Shown one piece after another: positions 42,489 through 50,458 of a DNA stretch of 62,877 nucleotides. Location of the stretch: positions 1 through 62,877 of the forward strand of contig CAZDEF010000002.1 of assembly GCA_964504385.1 (NCBI GenBank), in the 5' to 3' direction. The notes beneath the pieces were generated by a model. That model was given only the letters and a program-made list of their open reading frames with translations. It ran no database searches and was not told where the DNA came from. Numbering within the stretch: the first letter of the stretch is position 1; every line of letters begins with the position of its first letter. A program made the position numbers and the translations under genes. The DNA is from Limiplasma sp964504385 (GTDB taxonomy: Bacteria > Bacillota > Clostridia > Christensenellales > Aristaeellaceae).

Positions 42489-43640
42489 TTATGCGTTGGG
42501 ATCCAAAGCGTCGCGCAGTCCGTCGCCAAGGAAATTGAAGCTCATAACTGTGATCACCACAAAAATTCCGGGAATCAGCGTCCAAGGATACAGAGCCACG
42601 TTGCGGAATTTCTGTGCATCGTATAAAAGTACGCCCCAGCTGACTGCAGGTGCTCTCAGACCAATTCCCAGGAAGGAAAGTGACGTTTCGCCCAGGATCA
42701 TATTGGGAATGGACAGAGAAAGTGAGGCGATCAAGTGACTCATAAACATGGGCAGCATGTGTTTGGTGATCACGCGGAAGGTACCTGCACCAGCCACCGT
42801 AGCCGCCTTGACATAATCCTCATTTTTCAGCGACAGGATCTTGCTGCGCACCGTACGCGCCATACCCGGCCAGCTGAGAAGTGAAAGAATGATGGTGATG
42901 GCAAAATACACACGCGTTACCGGCCAGTTAGCAGGAACCGCCGCCGACAACGCCATCCATAGCGGAATGGTGGGCAACGACATTGTGAAATCGATCAGAC
43001 GCTGAATGAGCGAATCGATCCAGCCGCCAAAGAAACCGGAAACGCCGCCAAGAATGAGTCCAAGCACAAAGCTCAGCAGTACACCTACAAGACCCACTGT
43101 GGAGGAAATCCGCGTTCCAATAAGCGTTCTGGAGAACAGGTCACGGCCCTGACTGTCTGTGCCGAACAGGTAAATGTGTCCATCCTCCACGCCAAAGAGG
43201 TGAATATCCGTAGGGATCAGTCCAAGAAGCTTGTATGGCTCGCCCTTGACGAAGAACTGCACATACTGCGGATTTTCCAAATCAGGCTCGAAAATCGGCT
43301 TCCATGTGACCGGATGATAACTGCCCTTCATGGGATACACAAAAGGCCGCAGAGAAAAACCGTTTTCCTGATGGATAAAGTGCAGCGCCTGCGGCTGCTG
43401 GTTGACATGCTTGCTGTCGATATATCCTCCGCTGTAAGGCGCAAGAAAATCGCAGAAGGCAGCCAACAGATACACGCAGATCAGTAGCACCAGACCGACA
43501 ATTGCCAGTTTATTTTTGCAAAAGCGACGCCATTTCAGTTTTCTCTGCGACAGCACATACATTTCATCCGCTTCGCGCCGTTTCTGTTCCAAAGCAGCGC
43601 TGCGGCGAAGTTTTGCTTCTTTTCTGGAAATTTTCTGCAT
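42489..43640 (-). CDS. Opp/Dpp-type ABC permease, C subunit
   Basis: 383 residues. N-terminal charged coil (MQKISRKEAKLRRSAALEQKRREADEMY), one helix, a long external loop of about 110 residues, then the five-helix permease core with the EAA loop VKAATVAGAGTFRVITKHMLP. This is the DppC/OppC family of inner-membrane subunits. The extended N-terminal coil and loop are seen in importers that sit beside glycoside hydrolases. The start follows GGAGGCGGCGAAG, 13 nt from the partner permease. Confidence 0.93.
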   Translation of the reverse strand: MQKISRKEAKLRRSAALEQKRREADEMYVLSQRKLKWRRFCKNKLAIVGLVLLICVYLLAAFCDFLAPYSGGYIDSKHVNQQPQALHFIHQENGFSLRPFVYPMKGSYHPVTWKPIFEPDLENPQYVQFFVKGEPYKLLGLIPTDIHLFGVEDGHIYLFGTDSQGRDLFSRTLIGTRISSTVGLVGVLLSFVLGLILGGVSGFFGGWIDSLIQRLIDFTMSLPTIPLWMALSAAVPANWPVTRVYFAITIILSLLSWPGMARTVRSKILSLKNEDYVKAATVAGAGTFRVITKHMLPMFMSHLIASLSLSIPNMILGETSLSFLGIGLRAPAVSWGVLLYDAQKFRNVALYPWTLIPGIFVVITVMSFNFLGDGLRDALDPNA

Positions 43641-43653
43641 CTTCGCCGCCTCC

Positions 43654-44640
43654 TCACATGGAATTGCGGATACGTGGATCCGTCAGGGCCAGCAGAACAT
43701 CCGACACCAGATTGCCGATCATAGCCATCAGGCCCATGATGAACACAATGGAACCAGCAAAAAACATATCCTGATTTTTCAGTGATGTAATCAGCAGCGG
43801 ACCAACAGTGGGTAAGTTGAGAACCATCGACAGAATAGTCTGACCGGAAATGAGCTGAGGGAACAACCACCCCACTGTACTGATGAAGGGGATCAAGGCA
43901 ATGCGCACCGGGTACTTGATCAAAAGCTTCATGTACGGTACGCCTTTTGCACGCGCTGTTTTAACATAGGGCTTGCTTAGCTCATCCAGAAGGTTGGCGC
44001 GGAAGGTCTTAAAAAGACTTGCGGTACCAGTGATCACGATCACCAGAAGCGGGATCCACACATGGTTGAGCATATCCACAAGCTTTGCCAAAGACCATGG
44101 CGCATTGGCAAATTCATCAGAGAAAAGACCGCCGGCGTATTTGTCGGTTGCTTGAAAATACACATACATAATACCGATCGCCAGCAGAAACTCCGGCACA
44201 GACACGCCAAAGAAGCTGACGGCGGTGAAGGTGTTATCAGCCAGGGAATACTTGTGTGTGGCTGAATAGAAACCCATGGGAAAAGCCACGAGCCATATGC
44301 AAAGGAGACTAACGATCGAAAGCGTGACCGTCGTTGCCAGTCGTGCGCCAATAAGCGCGTTGACCGAGCGGTTGTATACGAAGGAATAGCCCAGATTGCC
44401 CTGCAAAAGCTGGCCAAACCATTTGAAATACTGCACATACATTGGCTTGTCCAGACCGTAGCGCACTTTAAGCGCCTCCACATATTCGTCATTGACAGCC
44501 ATGCCCGTGCTCTGCAGTTTGCTGATATAAGTGGTCAGGAAATCTCCGGGAGGCAATTGGATGATCACAAAAACCACAACAGACAAAAGCAGCAGCAATG
44601 GGATCATGATCAGCAGCCGCTTGACAATGTACTTAAACAT
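43654..44640 (-). CDS. Opp/Dpp-type ABC permease, B subunit
   Basis: 328 residues with six helices. The DppB opening MFKYIVKRLLIMIPLLLLLSVVVFVIIQLPPGDF is typical, as is the coupling loop VKTARAKGVPYMKLLIKYPVR. It works with the C subunit as the membrane channel. CGGAGGCCTGATTT precedes the ATG. It is separated from the binding-protein gene by a very stable hairpin. Confidence 0.94.
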   Translation of the reverse strand: MFKYIVKRLLIMIPLLLLLSVVVFVIIQLPPGDFLTTYISKLQSTGMAVNDEYVEALKVRYGLDKPMYVQYFKWFGQLLQGNLGYSFVYNRSVNALIGARLATTVTLSIVSLLCIWLVAFPMGFYSATHKYSLADNTFTAVSFFGVSVPEFLLAIGIMYVYFQATDKYAGGLFSDEFANAPWSLAKLVDMLNHVWIPLLVIVITGTASLFKTFRANLLDELSKPYVKTARAKGVPYMKLLIKYPVRIALIPFISTVGWLFPQLISGQTILSMVLNLPTVGPLLITSLKNQDMFFAGSIVFIMGLMAMIGNLVSDVLLALTDPRIRNSM

Positions 44641-44672
44641 AAATCAGGCCTCCGAAAACGCAATGTGGTCAG

Positions 44673-44712
44673 TTCCCTGCAGGGGAACGCCGAAGCGTTC
44701 CCCTACAGGGAA
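44673..44712 (-). promoter_or_regulatory. Stable UUCG hairpin between binding-protein and permease genes
   Basis: An 18-bp stem with one mismatch. On the minus-strand RNA the loop is C(UUCG)G, the most stable tetraloop. There is no T tract. It probably protects the upstream mRNA 3' end, so the binding protein is made in excess over the permeases. Confidence 0.8.
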
Positions 44713-44722
44713 AATACATTTG

Positions 44723-46651
44723 TTACTGGGCTTCGATCCAGTAAGCCTCGGGACGGGTGTTGCCAGATACGCCGTAGTCCCAGTTGAAGGTCAAGGGCCA
44801 TACGTTGTGAACGTTGTTCTTGATCAAGTATGCGCTGGGCAGGCGGCGGGTAAGGCCGAGTACGTAGAAGTTGTCAGCGAGGATCTGAACCATTTCCTTG
44901 GCCAGAGCATCGCGGGTTTCGGGGTTGGGCTCGATCACGATTTGAGAGCCAATCTCCCACAGGCGCTTGGTGCCTTCGTCGGGCTCGACGGCGCCTTCCG
45001 CGTTGGGATCCTTACGCCAGATCTGAGCACCGGACTGCCACCATACGCCCCAACCGCCCACATCATAACCGGTGAGCTTGGAAACAGCGGTCGCATCCAG
45101 CACAGCCAGGCCGGTGGAGCCAGTCTGCATGCTGATGTCAAAGTCGTTGGCTTCCATACGGGTGGTCCACAGGCTGGTATCAACGGAGGTAGCAGTCACG
45201 TTGAGTTTGAGGTTGTTGCGCCACTGCTGGGCAACGGCCTCGCCAATCTCGATCCATACATCGTCAAACGCAGGAACCTGGATAACCAGAGAGATTTCCT
45301 TGCCGCTGGGGCTGAGACGCCAGCCGGCAGCGTCATACTGGTTCATTCCCAATTCGTCGAGCATCTTGTTGGCTTCGTCAGCCTTGAACTCGGTATACTG
45401 GTTGCTCATCTGCTCGCTGTAGTAGGGCGAGGTCTCGATGGGAGAAGACTGAGCGATCTTGGCAGCGTACGGACCAACGGTCCAGAAGCTGGCAACCAGG
45501 TCTTCGCGATTGACGCCATAGGACAGAGCGATGCGGAAGTTCTTGTCACCCAGCACAGCGCGCTTGTCAGCGTCGCGATGCAGGGTGTTGATGCTGATGT
45601 TCATGGCGTTGGGCTCGTTGGGGTCGAAGGTGCCCAGCGTGTAGTTCTGCTCTTCCATGTGCTCGGCCAGCAGCGGGTAGTTGGCGAAGTTCTCGGACAG
45701 AGTGGTGATCTGCACATCAGTTTCGCCGGCGATAGCCTTCATAATGCCGATGTCAATGCTTTCAACCATGTTGATAACACAGGCATCGATGTAGGGCAGC
45801 TGCTTGCCTTCCTCATCCACGGCCCAGTAATAGGGGTTGCGGGTGAAGGTAATCTGGTTGGTGGTTGCAGGGTCGACCGTCATCACAAACGGGGCCATGG
45901 TGGGCAGTTCATAGTTGGAAGTGAAGCTCATGCGATCCATGAACAGGGTGATCCAGTCGCTGGCGCCATACTTCTCCAGAGTGGCCTTCAGCTCTTCCTC
46001 GGTGACATAGTCCTTATGGAACTGCTTAAGGTAGTGGGAAGGACGGAAGAAGGTGGAACCATCGGTGAAGGTGTTGCTAACATTGGAGAACGCCAGCTTG
46101 GTCAGCATGAAGGGCATGGCGTTGGCGAAGGTGATGGTGAATGTATAATCATCAACCTTGGCGAAGGAAGCGCCTTCCCAAGTGCCCAGCGACGGGGTGA
46201 GATCGGGATTGTTCAGACATTCCCACCAGAATTCCACGTCGTGCATGCCAAAGGGCGCACCGTCAGACCACTTCAGACCCTTACGGAGGGTAATGGTGAT
46301 GGCGGTGGCATCTTCGCTGACTTCATAGGCAGAAGCGATGTTGGGAACGACTTCCTTGCCTGTCTCGTCCCAAACCAGCAGCTGGTTGCCGCCGTAGAAG
46401 CCGATGTGGTGAATGGTATCCAGCATAGAGATAGCGGACTGACGCCAGGTGCCGCCATAGGTACCGATGCTGTCCTTGACCTTGACAACCAACGGATCTT
46501 CAGGCAGACGTTCCTTCACGGCAGGCAGTTCACCGGCGGCTACTTTTTCAGCAAGCATGGGCGCTTCCTGATAGACAGCTTCTGCATGGGCAAACGGGAT
46601 CATGCCCAGCAACATACACAGAGCCAGAACCAACGACAGAGTTCTCTTCAT
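44723..46651 (-). CDS. ABC substrate-binding protein, family 5 (Opp/Dpp type)
   Basis: 642 residues. The signal peptide MKRTLSLVLALCMLLGMIPFAHAE has no lipobox Cys at the cleavage point, so the protein may be secreted or held by other means. SBP_bac_5 features: GTYGGTWRQS, ITLRKGLKWSDGAPFGMHDVEFWWE, NQITFTRNPYYWAVDEEGKQLPYIDA and the FRIALSYGVNRE segment. Family 5 proteins bind peptides but also oligosaccharides and glycosides. Context (a barrel hydrolase and a CBM9-like protein) favours a sugar-containing ligand. Confidence 0.92.
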   Translation of the reverse strand: MKRTLSLVLALCMLLGMIPFAHAEAVYQEAPMLAEKVAAGELPAVKERLPEDPLVVKVKDSIGTYGGTWRQSAISMLDTIHHIGFYGGNQLLVWDETGKEVVPNIASAYEVSEDATAITITLRKGLKWSDGAPFGMHDVEFWWECLNNPDLTPSLGTWEGASFAKVDDYTFTITFANAMPFMLTKLAFSNVSNTFTDGSTFFRPSHYLKQFHKDYVTEEELKATLEKYGASDWITLFMDRMSFTSNYELPTMAPFVMTVDPATTNQITFTRNPYYWAVDEEGKQLPYIDACVINMVESIDIGIMKAIAGETDVQITTLSENFANYPLLAEHMEEQNYTLGTFDPNEPNAMNISINTLHRDADKRAVLGDKNFRIALSYGVNREDLVASFWTVGPYAAKIAQSSPIETSPYYSEQMSNQYTEFKADEANKMLDELGMNQYDAAGWRLSPSGKEISLVIQVPAFDDVWIEIGEAVAQQWRNNLKLNVTATSVDTSLWTTRMEANDFDISMQTGSTGLAVLDATAVSKLTGYDVGGWGVWWQSGAQIWRKDPNAEGAVEPDEGTKRLWEIGSQIVIEPNPETRDALAKEMVQILADNFYVLGLTRRLPSAYLIKNNVHNVWPLTFNWDYGVSGNTRPEAYWIEAQ

Positions 46652-46753
46652 TGTTTTCCTCTCCTTACATCAGTTTTGGGGTAACTTAGCTCTATTTGCA
46701 GGATGGTGTCGGCTGTCAGGCCTTCAACAGCAGGCACATTCATCCCAGCAATC

Positions 46754-47764
46754 TTATTTGACGCCTTTGAGGCTGAGCTCCTGAAAACGCATGCAGCTTG
46801 TACGATGCCCAAGTGGGTCGTCACCCACGGGAAGCAGCTGCTGCGAACAGTGCTTGCAGTCCTCTGTGGCGTATTTGCAGCGTGGATGGAAGAAGCATCC
46901 CTCCGGCGGATTGGACGGATCGGGCACTTCGCCCTCCAGCGTTTCGCTGCGCAGATTTTTGGAGGCGATCAATTTGGGTACCGATGCCAGCAGCGCCTCG
47001 GTATAGGGGTGTTTGGGGTTTTCAAATAATTCGTCAGTCTCTGCGATCTCGACAACCTTGCCGACATACATCACGACCACGCGGTCAGAAATGTGACGCA
47101 CCGCAGAAAGATCGTGAGCCACGAACAGATAGCTCATGTGATACTCCGCCTGCAGGTCCTCCAGAAGGCCAAGCACCTGTCCCTGGACCGACACGTCCAG
47201 CGAACTTACAGCCTCATCACAGATGACCAGACGCGGATTCATGGCAATCGCGCGCGCAATACCAATGCGCTGGCGCTGACCGCCGGAAAAAGCATGGGCG
47301 TAGCGCGTCATGTACTCCGGCCTGAGACCCACGCGCAGCATCATCTGTGCAACGCGGTCGGGAATATCTCTTTTGTCGATCATCCTGTTGATGACCAGCG
47401 GTTCAGCAATCAAGTCACGAACGCTCATGCGGGGATTGAGTGAAGAATAGGGATCCTGAAACACCATCTGAATTTCCCGGCGATAGGGACGTATCTCCTC
47501 GCGGGTAGCAGTGGCCAAATCTATTGTGGCACCATTTTCTGCCGTATAGAGAATGCCGCCCTCTGTAGGATCCAGCAGTCTTACAATACAGTTGCCTGTG
47601 GTGGATTTGCCGCAGCCGCTTTCCCCCACAAGGCCTACCGTCTCGCCGGCGTTGATCTCAAACTCAATATCGTTGACTGCCTTGACATAGCCGACAGTTT
47701 TGTTGAAAAAACCCTTCCTGATGGGAAAGTATTTCTTAAGCCCGCTGACACGAAGGATCTGCAC
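46754..47764 (-). CDS. Opp/Dpp-type ABC ATPase, F subunit
   Basis: 336 residues. Walker A GESGCGKST, signature FSGGQRQRIGIARAIAMNP, Walker B VICDEAVSSLDV and switch His FVAHDLSAV. The C-terminal oligopeptide-type region with cysteines (GCFFHPRCKYATEDCKHC) may hold an Fe-S cluster as in other Opp/Dpp ATPases. The start is GTG, behind AAAGGAAGTGTGAAGC that overlaps the end of the D subunit gene. Confidence 0.94.
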   Translation of the reverse strand: MQILRVSGLKKYFPIRKGFFNKTVGYVKAVNDIEFEINAGETVGLVGESGCGKSTTGNCIVRLLDPTEGGILYTAENGATIDLATATREEIRPYRREIQMVFQDPYSSLNPRMSVRDLIAEPLVINRMIDKRDIPDRVAQMMLRVGLRPEYMTRYAHAFSGGQRQRIGIARAIAMNPRLVICDEAVSSLDVSVQGQVLGLLEDLQAEYHMSYLFVAHDLSAVRHISDRVVVMYVGKVVEIAETDELFENPKHPYTEALLASVPKLIASKNLRSETLEGEVPDPSNPPEGCFFHPRCKYATEDCKHCSQQLLPVGDDPLGHRTSCMRFQELSLKGVK

Positions 47765-47779
47765 GCTTCACACTTCCTT

Positions 47780-48763
47780 TCACAGCAGATGGCAGCTTAC
47801 CGTATGACCTGTCGCCACTTCCCTTGGTCGAGGCGTTACCTTGTCGCACAGGCCCTTCTGTGCACGGCTGCAGCGCGGATGATAGGCGCAGCCTGCAGGG
47901 ATGGAATAGGCGTCCGGAACGTTTCCATGAATGTATTCCAGCTTTTTCCCGCGTGCATCGGTTACCTGAGGGATGGAACGGAACAGGTCACTTGTGTAGG
48001 GATGCAGCGGATTTTTGAGCAATTCAGCTGTATCAGCCATCTCCACGATACGTCCGAGATACATGACCGCCACCTTGTCGGTGGTTTCAGCGATGACACC
48101 GAAGTTATGGTTGATCATCATAATGGACATGCCATATTCCTGCTGCAAATCAAGCATCAGGTTAAGAATCTGCGCCTGCACCGTTACATCCAGTGAAGTG
48201 GTAGGTTCATCAGCGATCAGCAGTCTGGGATGGCTCGCCAGCGCCATGGCAATCATCGCTCGTTGACGCATGCCGCCGGACAACTGGTAAGGATACTCAT
48301 CAACGCGCTGTTCGGGCTTTGCGATGCGCACCTTGCGCAAAAGATCCACTGCATATGCTTTCTGCTCAGACTTGGGAATATCTGTGTGCAGCCGTATAGC
48401 TTCGATGATTTGATTGCCGATGGTATAGACCGGGCAGAACGACGTCATGGGCTCCTGAAAAATCATAGCAATTTCTTTGCCATGCAGAAGTTCCAGACGC
48501 TTATCACGTGCAGGGAGCTTTGCTACGTCAAAGCTGCCCTGTCTGCTGTGGTAGAGGATCGATCCGCTTTCGATCCAGCCGTTTTCGGGAAGGATTCTCA
48601 TCAGCGCATTGGATGAAACGCTTTTTCCGCAGCCGCTCTCGCCTACAATTCCCAGCGTTTCGCCTACGTTGATATCATAGCTGATGCCGTTGACAGCGCT
48701 GACGATCCCTTCATCCGTGCGGAAGCGTACAACCAAATCACGTATTTCGACCAGCTTTTCCAT
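47780..48763 (-). CDS. Opp/Dpp-type ABC ATPase, D subunit
   Basis: 327 residues. Walker A GESGCGKSV, signature LSGGMRQRAMIAMALASHP, Walker B LIADEPTTSLDV, switch His MINHNFGVI. The C-terminal Cys region is AGCAYHPRCSRAQKGLCDK. The ATG used (MEKLVEIRD) has GGGGG 9 nt upstream. It pairs with the F subunit to power the importer. It is preceded by a gap of about 157 nt that may hold an internal promoter. Confidence 0.93.
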   Translation of the reverse strand: MEKLVEIRDLVVRFRTDEGIVSAVNGISYDINVGETLGIVGESGCGKSVSSNALMRILPENGWIESGSILYHSRQGSFDVAKLPARDKRLELLHGKEIAMIFQEPMTSFCPVYTIGNQIIEAIRLHTDIPKSEQKAYAVDLLRKVRIAKPEQRVDEYPYQLSGGMRQRAMIAMALASHPRLLIADEPTTSLDVTVQAQILNLMLDLQQEYGMSIMMINHNFGVIAETTDKVAVMYLGRIVEMADTAELLKNPLHPYTSDLFRSIPQVTDARGKKLEYIHGNVPDAYSIPAGCAYHPRCSRAQKGLCDKVTPRPREVATGHTVSCHLL

Positions 48764-48920
48764 CACTGCGATCCCCCTATGCTTTTTGCGTTGCATATAC
48801 AAACAGCGCGTTCATATGCGAATGTACTTTCTTTTTAACAATTGTATGATAGCACTTCTGCTGCCAATCGACCATTTTCAAAATTGACCCGATTTTGCAC
48901 AATCCGCTACAAATACTGTG
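48764..48920 (-). other. Intra-operon gap, possible internal promoter
   Basis: The only long gap in the operon. On the minus strand it contains TATCAT and TACAAT -10-like boxes but no matching -35 at standard spacing. An internal start for the transporter genes is possible but not shown. Confidence 0.3.
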
Positions 48921-49580
48921 CTATTCCAAAAACATTTCTCCAAAAAGAGCGGGTTGGTGAAAATCAGGCTGAAGAATCACCGTGGGGTCAAAACCCTGCC
49001 ACATACCAAAGTGCGACTGCGTCGTCAATTCACCGCAAATGTAGAAATTCCCCTTCAGTTTGCATCCTGCCGAAAGCGGACTGCCATACAGCTGAGTAAT
49101 CAGTTCCATGGGCACAGTATAGCTGACAGCCCACCATCCGCCGCAGTGCTTTGATGCCTGCGGCTTAATGCCCGGCGGCGGGACGGTAAAATCAGCACGG
49201 TGGTGGCGATCGCTGCCATAGCTGAAAAACATGGCCGGATAATCCGTCACTTCCAGATTGAAGTAGTTGGGCGAGGTTTCAGGACTGCACTGCACAAAGA
49301 ACTCCATGCAACTGTCGTCGCATACGCGGTCTCCAAAATGATGCACTTCGGTTCGGATTTCCTTTTCATAAGCGTACATCAGCACATGCAGTCCGCGGTT
49401 GTTCCAGCCCACGCGTGCGTGGCAGGGTGGACGATAACCCGTATCATCCCAGGGATAATCTTCCAAAGGCGCCTCATCCAGTGTGCTCCACGGTGCTGGG
49501 ATCTGTTCGGGGGTGAATTCCCCCGTCAACGGCATCTGACCATATTCTTCCGGCAGGTATCGAATGCGGTAGCTCCTCAT
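48921..49580 (-). CDS. CBM9-like (DUF1083-type) carbohydrate-binding protein
   Basis: 219 residues of the CBM9_2-like fold: YRIRYLPEEYG, WDDTGYRPPCHARVGWNNRGLHVLMYAYEKEIRTE, DDSCMEFFVQCSPETSPNYFNLEVT, then WWAVSYTVPMELI and GNFYICGELTTQSHFGMWQ. It has no signal peptide, so it would bind a sugar inside the cell. A role as a sugar-binding subunit or an enzyme with this fold is possible. The start is an ATG 8 nt after AAAGGA. It lies between the glycyl radical pair and the transporter genes. Confidence 0.75.
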   Translation of the reverse strand: MRSYRIRYLPEEYGQMPLTGEFTPEQIPAPWSTLDEAPLEDYPWDDTGYRPPCHARVGWNNRGLHVLMYAYEKEIRTEVHHFGDRVCDDSCMEFFVQCSPETSPNYFNLEVTDYPAMFFSYGSDRHHRADFTVPPPGIKPQASKHCGGWWAVSYTVPMELITQLYGSPLSAGCKLKGNFYICGELTTQSHFGMWQGFDPTVILQPDFHQPALFGEMFLE

Positions 49581-49593
49581 GCCCATCTTCCTT

Positions 49594-50448
49594 TCAAGCC
49601 TGTCTGCGGTACTTTGCAGGTACGCCCATCTGGGAAAGCGTGTCAACCATCTGTTCCAGCCGGTGGGATTCGGGGGGCTCAAACGTCTCTTCGTAATCCC
49701 AGTCCAACAGGGGATATTTTGCGCCCGCCATGGTATTGTAGGGCAGCAATTCTACTGTTCTCAAGTTTACACAACCACGCAGCCGCTCGCCCAGCAGACG
49801 AGTATTTTCCAAGCTGTCGTTCACACCAGCAATCACTGGCACACGGATTGTAAATGGCACCTCTGATGCCTTGAGAATTTCCAGATTATCAAGAATGCGC
49901 CGGTTGCTGACACCGGTATAATGCTGATGACGTTCGTCATCCATGAGTTTAACATCCATGAAGACGAATTCCAGTTTCTCAAGCGCCTGAGAAAAAACAT
50001 TCGGAGGACAGTAAGCACTCGTTTCGATTGCACGATGCAAAGGTTTGAGGTGATCCAGCAGTTCCAGCAGAAACTGCGGTTGCATGAATACCTCGCCACC
50101 AGACAGAGTCACACCAGCTTTTATACCCGGTGGAAAGCTACGCTTTACACGCCGCGCCAGATCTGCCGCCTCCCAGTATTCGCCCGCAATGCGGATCAGG
50201 CCGGCCAGGCAGTAGGCTGCGCAATGACCGCAGGCAGTACAGGCTCCAGGTGTAGGGCATGCACCATCGCATCGTCCACAATGTATGCATCCATTGTGAT
50301 TGCGTATACGCTGTGGCTTTGGCAGAAGGCCTTCGGGGTTGTGACACCATCGGCACCTGAGTGGACATCCCTTGAAAAAAACTGCTGTGCGCAGACCATC
50401 TCCATCGTGAACTGCAAACTCCTCGATGGAAAAAATCAAGCCTTTCAT
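49594..50448 (-). CDS. Glycyl-radical-enzyme activating enzyme (radical SAM)
   Basis: 284 residues. The radical-SAM motif is C28-x3-C32-x2-C35 (GCPLRCRWC). It is followed by a ferredoxin-like insert with two four-cysteine sets (C54/57/60/64 and C70/73/76/80), which marks activases of non-PFL glycyl radical enzymes; PFL-activase itself lacks the insert. GGE (TLSGGEVFMQP) and the C-terminal strand motifs are present. It abstracts an H from the Gly of its partner, encoded 10 nt upstream. Confidence 0.93.
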   Translation of the reverse strand: MKGLIFSIEEFAVHDGDGLRTAVFFKGCPLRCRWCHNPEGLLPKPQRIRNHNGCIHCGRCDGACPTPGACTACGHCAAYCLAGLIRIAGEYWEAADLARRVKRSFPPGIKAGVTLSGGEVFMQPQFLLELLDHLKPLHRAIETSAYCPPNVFSQALEKLEFVFMDVKLMDDERHQHYTGVSNRRILDNLEILKASEVPFTIRVPVIAGVNDSLENTRLLGERLRGCVNLRTVELLPYNTMAGAKYPLLDWDYEETFEPPESHRLEQMVDTLSQMGVPAKYRRQA

Positions 50449-50458
50449 AACTAACGCC

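Noticed and set aside
40485..42626. 713-codon plus-strand ORF opposite the barrel protein
   Set aside because: Antisense of the operon gene, no start signal; the minus-strand frame has an AGGAGG site and operon spacing.
44531..46684. 717-codon plus-strand ORF opposite the family-5 binding protein
   Set aside because: Antisense shadow of a clear binding-protein gene; no ribosome binding site or recognisable domain.
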